Source of the DNA: an uncultured bacterium
Lineage (GTDB): Bacteria; Actinomycetota; Coriobacteriia; Coriobacteriales; Coriobacteriaceae
Assembly (NCBI GenBank): GCA_905215445.1
Contig: CAJMPZ010000003.1
Span: 1-64,000, forward strand
Direction of reading: 5' to 3'
Length of the DNA: 64,000 nucleotides
Position numbers and translations under genes: made by a program. This document shows, piece after piece, positions 1 through 8,392 of this stretch. A model generated the notes under the pieces. That model saw nothing but the letters and a program-made list of their open reading frames with translations, was not told where the DNA came from and did no database searches. Position 1 is the stretch's first letter; every line of letters starts with the position of its first letter.

Positions 1-64
1 CTAACCCATACATGATAGCGTGCGCAGGCAAACCTGCATATAACCCGCACGGAATGAGTGGACG

Positions 65-142
65 TAGCCGTTGGGTACGTTCCTTAACGACTAGTCGTTT
101 AAGAGCGTCCCCAACGGCTAACAAAGGGACTGTCGCTTTGTC
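65..142. repeat. Two palindromes downstream of the M20 peptidase gene
   Basis: TAGCCGTTGG at 65-74 pairs with CCAACGGCTA at 111-120, and an AACGACTAGTCGTT palindrome sits at the centre. It is followed by ACAAAGGGACTGTCGCTTTGT, a second small palindrome that ends just before the stop codon of the minus-strand peptidase gene. The first hairpin could end transcription of the amino-acid importer operon. The second belongs to a CAAAGGGAC family seen at several gene 3' ends in this window. Nothing else is recognised in bases 1-147. Confidence 0.55.
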
Positions 143-147
143 AGATT

Positions 148-1563
148 CTAGAGCGTGTGGAGTAGGGCGATGAGGAAGCGTACGCCCTGGAGGTAGGCGC
201 GGCGGGTGATGCGCTCGTTGGTGCCGTGGACGCCGCGGTCGCACTCGTCATCGTCGACCACAAACGCCGAAAAACGAATGCATTCGGAGCAAATGTGCTG
301 GTAGTTGGCAGCGTCGGTCGCGCCGATCACGGTCGAGGGAACAATCGCCAACGGCTCGGATGATCCGTTTTCCTCCGTCCCCTTTGGATCGCGGAAATAG
401 CGGGCGGCGATGGAGCGAACCGCCTCGAGGCCGGGACCACCGATGCGCGGGGACGGCGAGGGCTCGGAGCTGCCGGGGCCCAGCTCCACTTCGACACGAC
501 CGGCAAGGTCCGCCCCGGCAACGGCCTCGCGGCAGCAGGCCACGACATCGGCCACGCTCGTACCCTCGAGCATGCGGAAGTTGATATTGACCCACATATC
601 TTGCGGCATTACGTTGGCACCGGTACTGCCGCCCTCGATTTGCGTGGGCGCACAGGTGGTGGTCACAAGCGGGTACAGCTTTTTGCTGGCAAGGCAGTCG
701 CGCACGATGGCATCCTTGCTGGCAGCAATCTCGTCTGCGGTATAAAGCCCCAGCTCGACGAGCTGCGCGGCAAGCAGATCGGTCACACGCGCCGGCCACT
801 CGATATCGCAAATCGCGGCAATAGCGCGGCTGAGCACTTCGAGCGACGTGCCACCGTAAGGGTTGGAAGAATGCCCGCCCTCGCTCTTCGTCCTGAGCAC
901 GATATCGGCATAGCCCTTCTCGGCAAGATCGGCATGCATAAGCCAACCCTCGCCTGCGCCGTACTCGGCAGCCTCAACGATACGATAGTCGCCCTCGTCA
1001 ATCAGGTACTCAAGCTCAACGCCGCGCTCCTCGAGCACGCGGCCAATGGCACCCGCGCCGCACTGCGTGGTCTCCTCATCCTGGCCAAAGGCCAGCAGCA
1101 GGGTTCGTTCGTGTTGCCAGCCGTGCGCCAGCGCATACTCAACGGCCTCCAGGATGCCTGCGACCTGGTCTTTCATATCGATGGCGCCGCGACCCCAAAT
1201 ATAGGTGTCGTCCACGTGCCCGCTAAAGGGATTGTGCGTCCAGTCTGTCTCGGTGCCCGGCACCACGGGAACCACGTCCATGTGGCCCATGAGCATGACC
1301 GGCTTGAGGGCGGGGTCGATGCCGGCAAGCGTCACGAGCAGCGAATGGTCGATGAGCTCGACCTCGCCCGCCGCAAACACGCGCGGCCAGGCCTGCTGCA
1401 TATAGGCGCGCAGGTCGGCAAACGCCTGCCAGTCCACCGCCTCGGCATCCATACTCGAAATGGTCGGAAACGACAGCACACGGCCCAGGCGCTCGCATGC
1501 GCCGGCCTTGTCCAAATCGGCAAAATCATCCTCATGCGCAAAGAAGCGCCAAACCTCGGCCAT
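148..1563 (-). CDS. M20 family metallopeptidase (dipeptidase/carboxypeptidase type)
   Basis: Predicted cytoplasmic zinc hydrolase of about 471 residues that would cleave dipeptides or N-acyl amino acids. M20 metal-binding motifs are visible: GHMDVVPVVPG, then GRGAIDMKDQ, then an acidic DEE about 35 residues on, and a late His in the C-terminal part. The start is ATG at 1563 because AAAGGATG lies just upstream; a longer frame to 1617 has no ribosome site. It is the last gene after a binding protein, permease and ATPase on the same strand, 72 bases behind the ATPase, so the imported substrate may be a dipeptide or amino-acid conjugate (inference). The substrate cannot be told from the sequence. 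Confidence 0.88.
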   Translation of the reverse strand: MAEVWRFFAHEDDFADLDKAGACERLGRVLSFPTISSMDAEAVDWQAFADLRAYMQQAWPRVFAAGEVELIDHSLLVTLAGIDPALKPVMLMGHMDVVPVVPGTETDWTHNPFSGHVDDTYIWGRGAIDMKDQVAGILEAVEYALAHGWQHERTLLLAFGQDEETTQCGAGAIGRVLEERGVELEYLIDEGDYRIVEAAEYGAGEGWLMHADLAEKGYADIVLRTKSEGGHSSNPYGGTSLEVLSRAIAAICDIEWPARVTDLLAAQLVELGLYTADEIAASKDAIVRDCLASKKLYPLVTTTCAPTQIEGGSTGANVMPQDMWVNINFRMLEGTSVADVVACCREAVAGADLAGRVEVELGPGSSEPSPSPRIGGPGLEAVRSIAARYFRDPKGTEENGSSEPLAIVPSTVIGATDAANYQHICSECIRFSAFVVDDDECDRGVHGTNERITRRAYLQGVRFLIALLHTL

Positions 1564-1635
1564 GACATCCTTTCGATTGTGATGACGAGGGCCGCCCCAC
1601 CGGAGCGGCCCTGCCACGTACGCGTTTGCGGTCGG

Positions 1636-2418
1636 TTATTTGTCCTCGAGATAACGCGAGAGGAACTCGCGGGTACGCTGGTGTTTGGGGTTGCCAAAGA
1701 GCTCGGCCGGCGCGGCATCCTCGAGCACCACGCCCTTGTCCATGAAGACCACGCGGTCGGACACCGTGCGGGCAAAGGCCATCTCGTGCGTGACGACGAC
1801 CATGGTCATGCCGTCGGCAGCGAGCTTGCGCATGACCTCGAGCACCTCGCCCACGATCTCGGGGTCGAGTGCGGAGGTCGGCTCGTCGAACAGCATGATC
1901 TGCGGATTCATGCATAGAGCACGAGCGATGGCCACGCGCTGCTTTTGACCACCGGACAGGCGACCCACGGCGGCGTGCGCGAATTTTTCGAGTCCCACAC
2001 TCGTCAGATGCTCCATCGCAATTTTTTCAGCCTCGGCCTTGCTCATCTTTTTGAGCGTGACGGGCGCGAGCGTGCAGTTGTCGAGCACATCCATGTTGTT
2101 GAACAGGTTAAAGCCCTGGAACACCATGCCGATGTCCTCGCGCAGCTTGTTGATGTTGCAGCGCTCGGCCGTGAGGTCCTGGCCGTGGAACCAGATGTGG
2201 CCTGCGTCCGGGGTCTCGAGCAGGTTGAGGCAGCGCAGGAAGGTCGACTTGCCCGAGCCCGAGGCGCCGATGATGGTGACGACCTCGCCGGGGCTAACGG
2301 CCAGGTCGATGCCCTTGAGCACCTCGAGCGAGCCAAAGCTCTTGCGCAGGCCCTCAACGCGGATGAGCGGCTCTTTGGTTTGCGCGGCCGCAGCGCCGGT
2401 AGTAACGGTATCTGCCAT
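1636..2418 (-). CDS. Polar amino-acid ABC transporter, ATP-binding protein
   Basis: ATPase of an amino-acid uptake system of the GlnQ/HisP type, about 260 residues. Walker A is GASGSGKST, the signature is [15 protein letters not shown] and Walker B is [12 protein letters not shown], followed by the H-loop region [10 protein letters not shown]; all look intact. The start is ATG at 2418 with GAGGAG upstream; the longer frame to 2493 overlaps the permease and lacks a ribosome site. It follows the permease gene by 22 bases, giving the transcription order binding protein, permease, ATPase, peptidase. Confidence 0.93.
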   Translation of the reverse strand: MADTVTTGAAAAQTKEPLIRVEGLRKSFGSLEVLKGIDLAVSPGEVVTIIGASGSGKSTFLRCLNLLETPDAGHIWFHGQDLTAERCNINKLREDIGMVFQGFNLFNNMDVLDNCTLAPVTLKKMSKAEAEKIAMEHLTSVGLEKFAHAAVGRLSGGQKQRVAIARALCMNPQIMLFDEPTSALDPEIVGEVLEVMRKLAADGMTMVVVTHEMAFARTVSDRVVFMDKGVVLEDAAPAELFGNPKHQRTREFLSRYLEDK

Positions 2419-2440
2419 GATGAATCTCCTCGTCTTGCGC

Positions 2441-3589
2441 CTAGTTGGAGCTGGGCAGCGTGGCCGGAGCCTCGGCACCGAGCTTTTTGCCAAAGGCCTC
2501 GAGCAGGCGGCTCGCCACGAGCGTCAGGATCAGGTAGACCACGAGCGCCACGCAGTAGACTTCCATCTGGCGATAGTACACGCCGGCGACGGTGGTGGTG
2601 GCGTACATGAGGTCGAACACGCCGATAACCGAGAGCACCGACGAGTCCTTGATGTTGATGATGAGCTCGTTGGTGAGCGCCGGGATCGCGTTTTTAATGC
2701 CCTGGGGGAACACGACTTTGCGCATAGCTTGCCACTGCGACAGGCCCAGCGAGCGTGCTGCCTCGGCCTGGCCGGGATCGATGGACTCGATGCCGCCGCG
2801 CAGGACTTCCATCATGTAGGCGGTGGAGTTGAGCGAGATGGTGACGAGGCCGGCGGTGAAGGTGCTCCAGATCTGGTTGGCCTGAGCGGTCTCGAAGCCC
2901 ATGCCGCGCAAAACGGTGAAGCCCGCGTAATAGATGAGCAGACCCTGGACCATCATGGGCGTGCCGCGCACGATGGTGGAGTAGACGGTCGCAAAGCCGC
3001 GGCCGATACTCTTAAAGAAGCGCACCAGGTCGTTATCCACGCGGTCGAACGTCTGAATACGCAGGAACACAAAGAGCAGTGCCAGGAAGAATGCGATGAC
3101 GGTGCCGAAGGTGGCAAGCGCGATGGTGATCTCGATACCGCGAATGAAGAAGTCGCCGCTCTTGTAGGTCATGTAGACCAGGCTCGACAAAAAGTCGCTG
3201 GGGTTGGAATCCGAGACAATGCTCACCTGCACCAGGTCGATAAACGACATGACGCAGCGGTCGACAAAGAAGATCGCCGCGATGACGACCACGACATAGC
3301 TGCCCAGGCGCGCGCCGCGACGGAAACGCTCGGATGCAAACGGTGACCTTTCGCGATAGTCGCTCCAGTGCATAACCTTGGTGACGAGCGCTGCCGCCGA
3401 CACGACGATCCAGGCCCAAAGAATCGCCCAAAGGCAATCCTGGAAGATGCCGGTGGGCGCCAAAAAGCTCAGCGGCGTGGGGTTGCGCTGGCTAAATGCC
3501 AAGCCGAGCGCCGCGATAACGCTCGTGCCCAGGTACACATAACGGTGGTCGGCCTTGATAAAGGAGGCCAGACGATTGATGCCTTTCAT
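2441..3589 (-). CDS. Polar amino-acid ABC transporter, permease
   Basis: Integral membrane subunit of 382 residues, longer than the usual 220-250 because of an N-terminal extension of about 150 residues with extra hydrophobic segments and a soluble loop. The C-terminal 220 residues carry the HisM/GlnP-type fold, including the EAA-like stretch [20 protein letters not shown] that contacts the ATPase. AGGGAGG precedes ATG 3589. The gene starts 9 bases after the binding-protein stop, so the two are probably translationally coupled. The extension may be an added membrane domain; its role is unknown. Confidence 0.92.
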   Translation of the reverse strand: MKGINRLASFIKADHRYVYLGTSVIAALGLAFSQRNPTPLSFLAPTGIFQDCLWAILWAWIVVSAAALVTKVMHWSDYRERSPFASERFRRGARLGSYVVVVIAAIFFVDRCVMSFIDLVQVSIVSDSNPSDFLSSLVYMTYKSGDFFIRGIEITIALATFGTVIAFFLALLFVFLRIQTFDRVDNDLVRFFKSIGRGFATVYSTIVRGTPMMVQGLLIYYAGFTVLRGMGFETAQANQIWSTFTAGLVTISLNSTAYMMEVLRGGIESIDPGQAEAARSLGLSQWQAMRKVVFPQGIKNAIPALTNELIINIKDSSVLSVIGVFDLMYATTTVAGVYYRQMEVYCVALVVYLILTLVASRLLEAFGKKLGAEAPATLPSSN

Positions 3590-3598
3590 GCTGCCTCC

Positions 3599-4525
3599 CT
3601 ATGCCGGCTGACGGTCGAGGCACGCGTCCCACATTTGGTCGCGCTCCTCTTGGCTAATGCCCTTGAGTGTCTTGTCGATGAGCTTAAGCAGTTTGTCCGA
3701 GCCCTTGCGGCAACCGACATTTGCCGTGACCTCCTGCTTAAAGCCCTCGCCCTCGGCAAAGTGGATGGGGACGATACCGGGATTTTGGGCCATATAGCCC
3801 TTTTCGTTCTCCGTGTTGTAGGTCACGGCGTCGCACGTGCCCTGCAGCAGATTCGAGAACACCGTGGGGACCGAATCGACCGGGTTCTTGTGCACAACGC
3901 CCGGAATCTCGTCGATGACGGTATCGAGCATGGTGTCCTTTTGGCCGAGCACCGTGGCACCGCTGAAGTCGCTGAGCTTGGTGGCGTTTTGGTAGGGCGA
4001 GCCCTCTTTTACGAACAGGCCAAAGTAGCCAATGAAGTACGGGTCGGAAAAGCCGACGGACTCCTCGCGCTCGGGCGTGGCGCTCATGCCGGCGATGATG
4101 AGGTCAATCTGGCCGTTGTTGAGCGAGTCGATAAGGCCCGAGAAGCTCTGCTTGACGGCAACGGGCTCGCCGCCGAGAGCCTTGCAGACGATCTTGGCGA
4201 TCTGCACGTCGTAGCCATCGGCATAGGCGCCCTGCACGTTGTCGATGGGGATCGTGAACTCGCTGGCCTCGGAAACCTGCCAGTTGTACGGGGCGTAGGC
4301 CGCCTCCATGCCGATGCGGATCTTTTCCTTGCCGATAACGGAATCGGACAGGTCATCGCGACCGCCGCCCGTCGTGGGCTGAACTACTTCCAGCGTGGAG
4401 GGACGCTGGCAGCCGGCAAGTGCGCCGGCGACGACAGAAGCGCTCGCAGCGAGAGCGCTACCCAAAAAGATGCGACGGCTGCATACCGGCTGTGGATGCG
4501 CGTCGCGCTGTTGTCGAGATTGCAT
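3599..4525 (-). CDS. Amino-acid ABC transporter substrate-binding lipoprotein (family 3)
   Basis: Extracellular solute-binding protein of about 308 residues. The N terminus has a twin-Arg-like SRRIFLG followed by a hydrophobic stretch ending in the lipobox LAGC, so it is probably exported by Tat or Sec and lipid-anchored. The mature part begins with the family-3 pattern IRIGMEAAYAPYNW. The start is ATG at 4525, with GGGAAGG upstream. It is the first gene of the importer operon. The ligand is likely a polar amino acid but cannot be specified. Confidence 0.9.
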   Translation of the reverse strand: MQSRQQRDAHPQPVCSRRIFLGSALAASASVVAGALAGCQRPSTLEVVQPTTGGGRDDLSDSVIGKEKIRIGMEAAYAPYNWQVSEASEFTIPIDNVQGAYADGYDVQIAKIVCKALGGEPVAVKQSFSGLIDSLNNGQIDLIIAGMSATPEREESVGFSDPYFIGYFGLFVKEGSPYQNATKLSDFSGATVLGQKDTMLDTVIDEIPGVVHKNPVDSVPTVFSNLLQGTCDAVTYNTENEKGYMAQNPGIVPIHFAEGEGFKQEVTANVGCRKGSDKLLKLIDKTLKGISQEERDQMWDACLDRQPA

Positions 4526-4668
4526 CTGGTGCCTTCCCAATTTCGTTTTGCTGACAATAAGACAGGATATACGCCCGCAACCAGCAGCGCGGCATGTGCG
4601 CGAAAAATTAATAGACACACGAGGACGATTGGCGCAAAGCAGCCTGCCCCATGTACCACTTGGCATGA

Positions 4669-4709
4669 AAAAGGCAAGGCATAGACCTTCTGGTCATGCC
4701 TTGCCTTTT
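4669..4709. terminator. Bidirectional intrinsic terminator
   Basis: AAAAGGCAAGGCAT pairs with ATGCCTTGCCTTTT, and the inner GACC/GGTC pair extends the stem around a short loop. A and T runs at both ends make it work on either strand. It separates the aldose-epimerase-like gene (3' end at 4781, minus strand) from the importer operon that begins at 4525. The rest of 4526-4780 is intergenic and holds the importer promoter region. Confidence 0.85.
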
Positions 4710-4780
4710 GAATGACAAATTGTCGCTCTGGGTGGCGCGCAGCGTCGACCGGTCCGTCGTTCGTTAGAACGGCGGAACCT

Positions 4781-5674
4781 CTAGAGCAGGGTGACGCTAA
4801 AGGAACGGATGTCGGTAGCGCCCGGTGCCAACGTGATGGTGTTGACCTTGTGCTCAAAGACATCGTCCTCGGTGTCCATGGTGGTGTGGCCGGTCCAGGG
4901 CTCGAGCGCCACAAACGGAGCGTCGTTGGCGGCAGACCACACGCCGATGTACTTAAAGCCCTCAAAGTCGATCTTGACGCCGTGGCCCGACTTGCGGCCG
5001 CGCAGCGTGAGCGTGGAGCCCGGAGTATCGGTGAACATGATGGCATCGTTATCGAAGCTGCGGTGCGTGATGGGCAGCACGTCCGAGTTATCGGGAGCCT
5101 TGTAGCTACCCTCGAACGTCATGAGACCGTCGGGCGTGATGATGGGAGCCTCGTTCGTCCAGGCCTCGGTAAACGCCAGCTCGTAATCCTCGAATACCTC
5201 GTCCTCGGCACCGGGGGCGGGCACGTTAAATGCGGGGTGGCCGCCCACCGAGAACGGCAGGTCCACGTCGCCGGTGTTCGTAACGGCAAAGGTCTGGGTA
5301 AGCGTGGCGTCGCCGGTCAGGGCATAGGTCATGTTAAGCTTAAAGTGAAACGGAAAGGCCTTGAGCGACTCGGGCGTATCGGTGATCTCGTACGTTACCG
5401 AGGAGCCGTCCTCCGAAACCTCGACCAGCTTGTGCTCGACGATGCGCGCGAGTCCGTGGCGCGGCATCTCGCAGGTGCCGGCCGCAGACGTTGCCGTGTT
5501 GTTGCGCAGCGAGCCCACAATGGGGAACAGGATGGGCGCATGCTTGCCCCAAAAGGTGGGATCGCCCTGCCACAGATACTCGTTGCCGTTGAGGGCAAGG
5601 CTCGTGAGCTGGGCACCCATGGAATCGATGGCCGCGGTGAGGCCGCCGCGCTTGATGGTAGTGACGGTGGACAT
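4781..5674 (-). CDS. Aldose 1-epimerase family protein
   Basis: Predicted galactose-mutarotase-like beta-sandwich enzyme of about 297 residues, cytoplasmic. Family features include the early LWQGDPTFWGKHAPILFPIV stretch, GLARIVEH with the conserved His region, and VGGHPAFNVP in the middle. It would interconvert alpha and beta forms of a free sugar or sugar phosphate; the subfamily resembles LacX/YeaD-like proteins. ATG 5674 is preceded by GGAGG. It is a single gene with a terminator behind it, and its neighbours give no clue to the sugar. Confidence 0.86.
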   Translation of the reverse strand: MSTVTTIKRGGLTAAIDSMGAQLTSLALNGNEYLWQGDPTFWGKHAPILFPIVGSLRNNTATSAAGTCEMPRHGLARIVEHKLVEVSEDGSSVTYEITDTPESLKAFPFHFKLNMTYALTGDATLTQTFAVTNTGDVDLPFSVGGHPAFNVPAPGAEDEVFEDYELAFTEAWTNEAPIITPDGLMTFEGSYKAPDNSDVLPITHRSFDNDAIMFTDTPGSTLTLRGRKSGHGVKIDFEGFKYIGVWSAANDAPFVALEPWTGHTTMDTEDDVFEHKVNTITLAPGATDIRSFSVTLL

Positions 5675-5753
5675 GCTACTTCCTCCAATAGTAAACAACG
5701 GTGTCGAGGGCTATTGTCCCACTCTTGGCGGCGGGGTTGAGCGACAGGTGCAG

Positions 5754-6623
5754 TTATTGAGCAATAGCGTAAAGGTCAAACCCGCCCTGCGGCGTGCTAT
5801 CGACCGTATCGGGCGCCTGTGAATTAAAACTCACCGGAACCATGCGCTTTGAGGCACGGTAACGCGTGCCGTCGGTGGCGACGGGCGGCTCATCGACCGT
5901 GAGCTCGTAGTCGCCGGGCTTGAGCTCGATGCCGTCACCTTCGGAATTGACGTATTGGTACTCGTCGATCGCTTGCCCCTTGAGCGTGCGACCCACGATA
6001 TGGACGAGCATCTGGCTGTCGCCGCGCGCGGTGTCCCACGTCGCGCCGTCCTTGACCTCGACCGATACATGCACCGAGCGCGTGCGGCTGAGCGATTGTT
6101 CGACGGACATCTCGACCTTGGCGGCGTCTTTTCGTTGTTGTTCAACATGGCTCCAGACGTTTCCAATTACCGAGCATGCGATAACGCCGGCCATGAAGGC
6201 GATGAGGATGGGGCCGAGCGGAGAGCGACGGCCCGCGTCCTCCTCGCGAGCCAGGTCGGGGCGACGTGTGGGCGCGGGTGCTTGGGCACCCTGCGAGGGC
6301 ACGTCGAGAATGCTGAAGGATGCCGTACTGCCGGGGTCGATGTTATGGCGCGGCTGCGGGATCTTGGCCGGCGAGATGGACATGTCCGCCGGCTCACCGA
6401 GTGTGGCCGTAGCATCGGCCTTTGCCTCGTCGGCCTCAGCCTGGGCCCAAGCCTGCTCAAAGGTCAGAGGCTCGGCGGCATCGGAGGCGGCGTCAGGCTC
6501 GACAGCAGCATCGTTGCCGGTCTCGTCCTCGTCGCTCGACACGTCACACGGCGTAGGCTCGTCCCACTCCTCGTCCGGAGCCTCGCCCTCGCTATACCAC
6601 CATTCAAAGTTATCGATATCCAT
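5754..6623 (-). CDS. Membrane-anchored protein of unknown function
   Basis: No family is recognised. The 289 residues divide into a very acidic N-terminal half (many D/E, beginning MDIDNFEWWYSEG), one predicted transmembrane helix around residues 160-180 (ILIAFMAGVIACSVIG), and a C-terminal domain of about 100 residues containing VHVSVEVKDG and LKPGDYELTVDEPP, which suggests a beta-rich extracytoplasmic fold. The topology is probably N-in, C-out. The ribosome site before ATG 6623 is weak. A repeat element at 6708-6775 lies upstream, between this gene and the MerR gene. Confidence 0.7.
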   Translation of the reverse strand: MDIDNFEWWYSEGEAPDEEWDEPTPCDVSSDEDETGNDAAVEPDAASDAAEPLTFEQAWAQAEADEAKADATATLGEPADMSISPAKIPQPRHNIDPGSTASFSILDVPSQGAQAPAPTRRPDLAREEDAGRRSPLGPILIAFMAGVIACSVIGNVWSHVEQQRKDAAKVEMSVEQSLSRTRSVHVSVEVKDGATWDTARGDSQMLVHIVGRTLKGQAIDEYQYVNSEGDGIELKPGDYELTVDEPPVATDGTRYRASKRMVPVSFNSQAPDTVDSTPQGGFDLYAIAQ

Positions 6624-6707
6624 ACGGGGCGCCCCTTAGGCCTCGCAAATAAACACTTGCTAGCCTTATACCCCCAGATGGCACGGGAGCTCGCCGGCAC
6701 AGACAGG

Positions 6708-6775
6708 AAAAGCGTCACAACATTCGACGCTTTTCCTCGTTTTCGAGATTTTCATCGAATGTTGTGACGGTTTGG
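6708..6775. repeat. Repeat element with alternative hairpins (copy 1)
   Basis: A 66-68 bp sequence that recurs at 11632-11699 with one or two differences. CGTCACAACATTCGA pairs with TCGAATGTTGTGACG over 15 bases. Alternatively AAAAGCGTC pairs with the nearer GACGCTTTT, and CTCG-TTTT-CGAG forms a third small hairpin. On the minus strand the long stem is followed by CTTTTC, so it may terminate the MerR transcript. A CAAAGGGAC-type palindrome (6796-6824) lies between it and the MerR stop codon. Confidence 0.75.
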
Positions 6776-6824
6776 GCAGCAGCCACACCACGAATGTGAC
6801 GAAGGAACAGTCCCCTTGTCACAT

Positions 6825-7688
6825 CTAGAGGGCGACGGGAATTTGGATGCAGCAGAAGTCCTCTTGGTGGGACTCGTCGTAGCTCGTGGTATCGAGGTAG
6901 CAAAAGTCGAAAGCGTTGCCAACGGGCTGGAGCGCGTGCTCGTCCATGCAGGCAACGATGGCGCGGATGCCCTCGGGCTCGTACGGCATACCCCAGCGGC
7001 TCATGCACAGGTATGTGCCCTCGGGCAGCACTTCGATGCCGATCTCTGCCAGCTCGGCGGGATCGCTCGGCAGCAGTTCCTCGACACCGCGCGGCAGCAC
7101 GGCAAAGGAGCCCGCGCCGGCGATAGGGTCGTCGGAATGCAGCGCCTCACGACGCAGCATGGCACCCCAGCCGCGCATAGGGCGCGTGCCCGTCAACGCA
7201 CGCATGCGCAGGATGGCCCGCATGAGCGTGGGGTGAAGCATCGAGCGGCCGCGCTCGATATCGCCTGGAAACTCCTCAAAGACCACGAAGCGGCGCTCGA
7301 ACTGCTTGAGCTCCGGCTTGCCCTCGCGCTCGCGCCAGTAAACTGCCTCGTCGTAAAAGCTCAGACGCTCCTGCACGCTCGCACGCTCGGCTTTGAGCCC
7401 GGCAATCTGCTCGTCGAGCGCCTGCACCCGCGAGCGCAGGTGGTCGGTCATCTCGCTAATGTCGAACGTCGAGGCTAGGCGGTCGATCTCATCGAGTTCG
7501 AGCCCTAGGTCGCGCAGCATGCAGATCAGACGCATGAGCGGGATCTGCGTGGGCGAATAGAAACGGTAGCCTTTTTCGTTAACCACGGCGGGCTTAAACA
7601 GGCCGATCTTGTCGTAGTAGATGAGCGTTTGGCGCGAAACGTTAAACAAACTCGCCATCTCGCTAATCGCATACATGCCCGTCTGCAT
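6825..7688 (-). CDS. MerR family transcriptional regulator
   Basis: DNA-binding regulator of about 287 residues. The N-terminal helix-turn-helix is clear: MYAISEMASLFNVSRQTLIY, then YDKIGLFKP and GYRFYSP, typical of MerR. A coiled-coil dimerisation helix follows (about residues 80-115), and the C-terminal 150 residues are a probable effector-binding domain of the BmrR/GyrI class. ATG 7688 has GGGAGG four bases upstream; a second ATG lies 12 bases on. It sits directly downstream of the ubiX gene on the same strand and is the best candidate to bind the dyads at 11574-11592 and 12712-12734, which lie in promoter-like sequence (inference). Confidence 0.88.
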   Translation of the reverse strand: MQTGMYAISEMASLFNVSRQTLIYYDKIGLFKPAVVNEKGYRFYSPTQIPLMRLICMLRDLGLELDEIDRLASTFDISEMTDHLRSRVQALDEQIAGLKAERASVQERLSFYDEAVYWREREGKPELKQFERRFVVFEEFPGDIERGRSMLHPTLMRAILRMRALTGTRPMRGWGAMLRREALHSDDPIAGAGSFAVLPRGVEELLPSDPAELAEIGIEVLPEGTYLCMSRWGMPYEPEGIRAIVACMDEHALQPVGNAFDFCYLDTTSYDESHQEDFCCIQIPVAL

Positions 7689-7720
7689 AGGTCCTCCCGA
7701 CACATCCTTTTTGCGCACAA

Positions 7721-7748
7721 AGCCCGCCGCCCACAGGGGCAGCGGGCT
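7721..7748 (-). terminator. Probable terminator after ubiX
   Basis: AGCCCGC at 7721-7727 pairs with GCGGGCT at 7742-7748, and on the minus strand the stem is followed by TTTG. It lies between the ubiX stop and the MerR start and would separate the decarboxylase transcript from the regulator. The weak T run lowers confidence. Confidence 0.55.
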
Positions 7749-7780
7749 CAAACACTACTCGTATCCTACCCTAAAGACGC

Positions 7781-8359
7781 CTATGACCAGCGCTTATAGT
7801 TTGCGCATGACACGCCGACGGCCTCGAGCGCCTTGGCGGCGATGTGGTGCACCGCGTCGTCGAGCGTGGCGGGGCCGTTGTAAAACGTGAGCATGGGCGG
7901 CATGAGCATGACGCCCGGTACGCGCGCAAGGCGCGCCATGTTGTCGACATGAATGGCGCTGAAGGGCGTCTCGCGCACCATGAGCACCAGGCGGCGCTGC
8001 TCTTTCATCTGCACGTCGGCCGCACGCAGCAACAGATTGTCGCTGTAGCCGCTCGCGATGCCGGCGAGCGTCTTCATGGAGCACGGGGCCACGATCATGC
8101 CGTCGACCGGATAGGTGCCGCTTGCGATGGCGGCGCCGATGTTCTTGTTGTCGTAGACCACATCGGCATGCGTGGCAAACTCGTCGAGCGTCATGCCGAG
8201 CTCCTGCTCGATGGTGATCTCTCCCCCGCGCGTGACGACAAGCGCCGACTCGGCACCTGCCTGGCGCAGGCATTTGAGGCACTCAAGACCCAGCGCGGCA
8301 CCGCTGGCGCCAGACACGCCAACGACAATGCGACGGGGACGGACAGAAGACTCAGGCAT
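7781..8359 (-). CDS. ubiX: UbiX-like flavin prenyltransferase
   Basis: Makes prenylated FMN by attaching a dimethylallyl group, from dimethylallyl monophosphate in the best-studied enzymes, to reduced FMN. The product is the cofactor of UbiD decarboxylases. The 192 residues match the family length. Visible motifs are the N-terminal flavin loop VGVSGASGAALGLE, the IVAPCSMKTLAGIASGYSDN region and RRLVLMVRETPFS. AAGGAG lies upstream of ATG 8359. It starts 33 bases after the ubiD stop, so the two are co-transcribed, and the context fixes its role as cofactor supplier for the UbiD next door. Confidence 0.93.
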   Translation of the reverse strand: MPESSVRPRRIVVGVSGASGAALGLECLKCLRQAGAESALVVTRGGEITIEQELGMTLDEFATHADVVYDNKNIGAAIASGTYPVDGMIVAPCSMKTLAGIASGYSDNLLLRAADVQMKEQRRLVLMVRETPFSAIHVDNMARLARVPGVMLMPPMLTFYNGPATLDDAVHHIAAKALEAVGVSCANYKRWS

Positions 8360-8392
8360 GACGGCTCCTTAACTACTTGGTAGGGCTACTTA

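Noticed and set aside
601..1917. Plus-strand frame of 438 codons opposite the M20 peptidase and ABC ATPase genes
   Set aside because: It spans two real genes on the other strand, and its composition is typical of antisense translation.
6715..7008. Minus-strand frame sharing the tail FDENLENEEKRRML with a frame at 11639-12073
   Set aside because: The shared tail comes from the 68-base DNA repeat; the rest of both frames is shadow of other genes.
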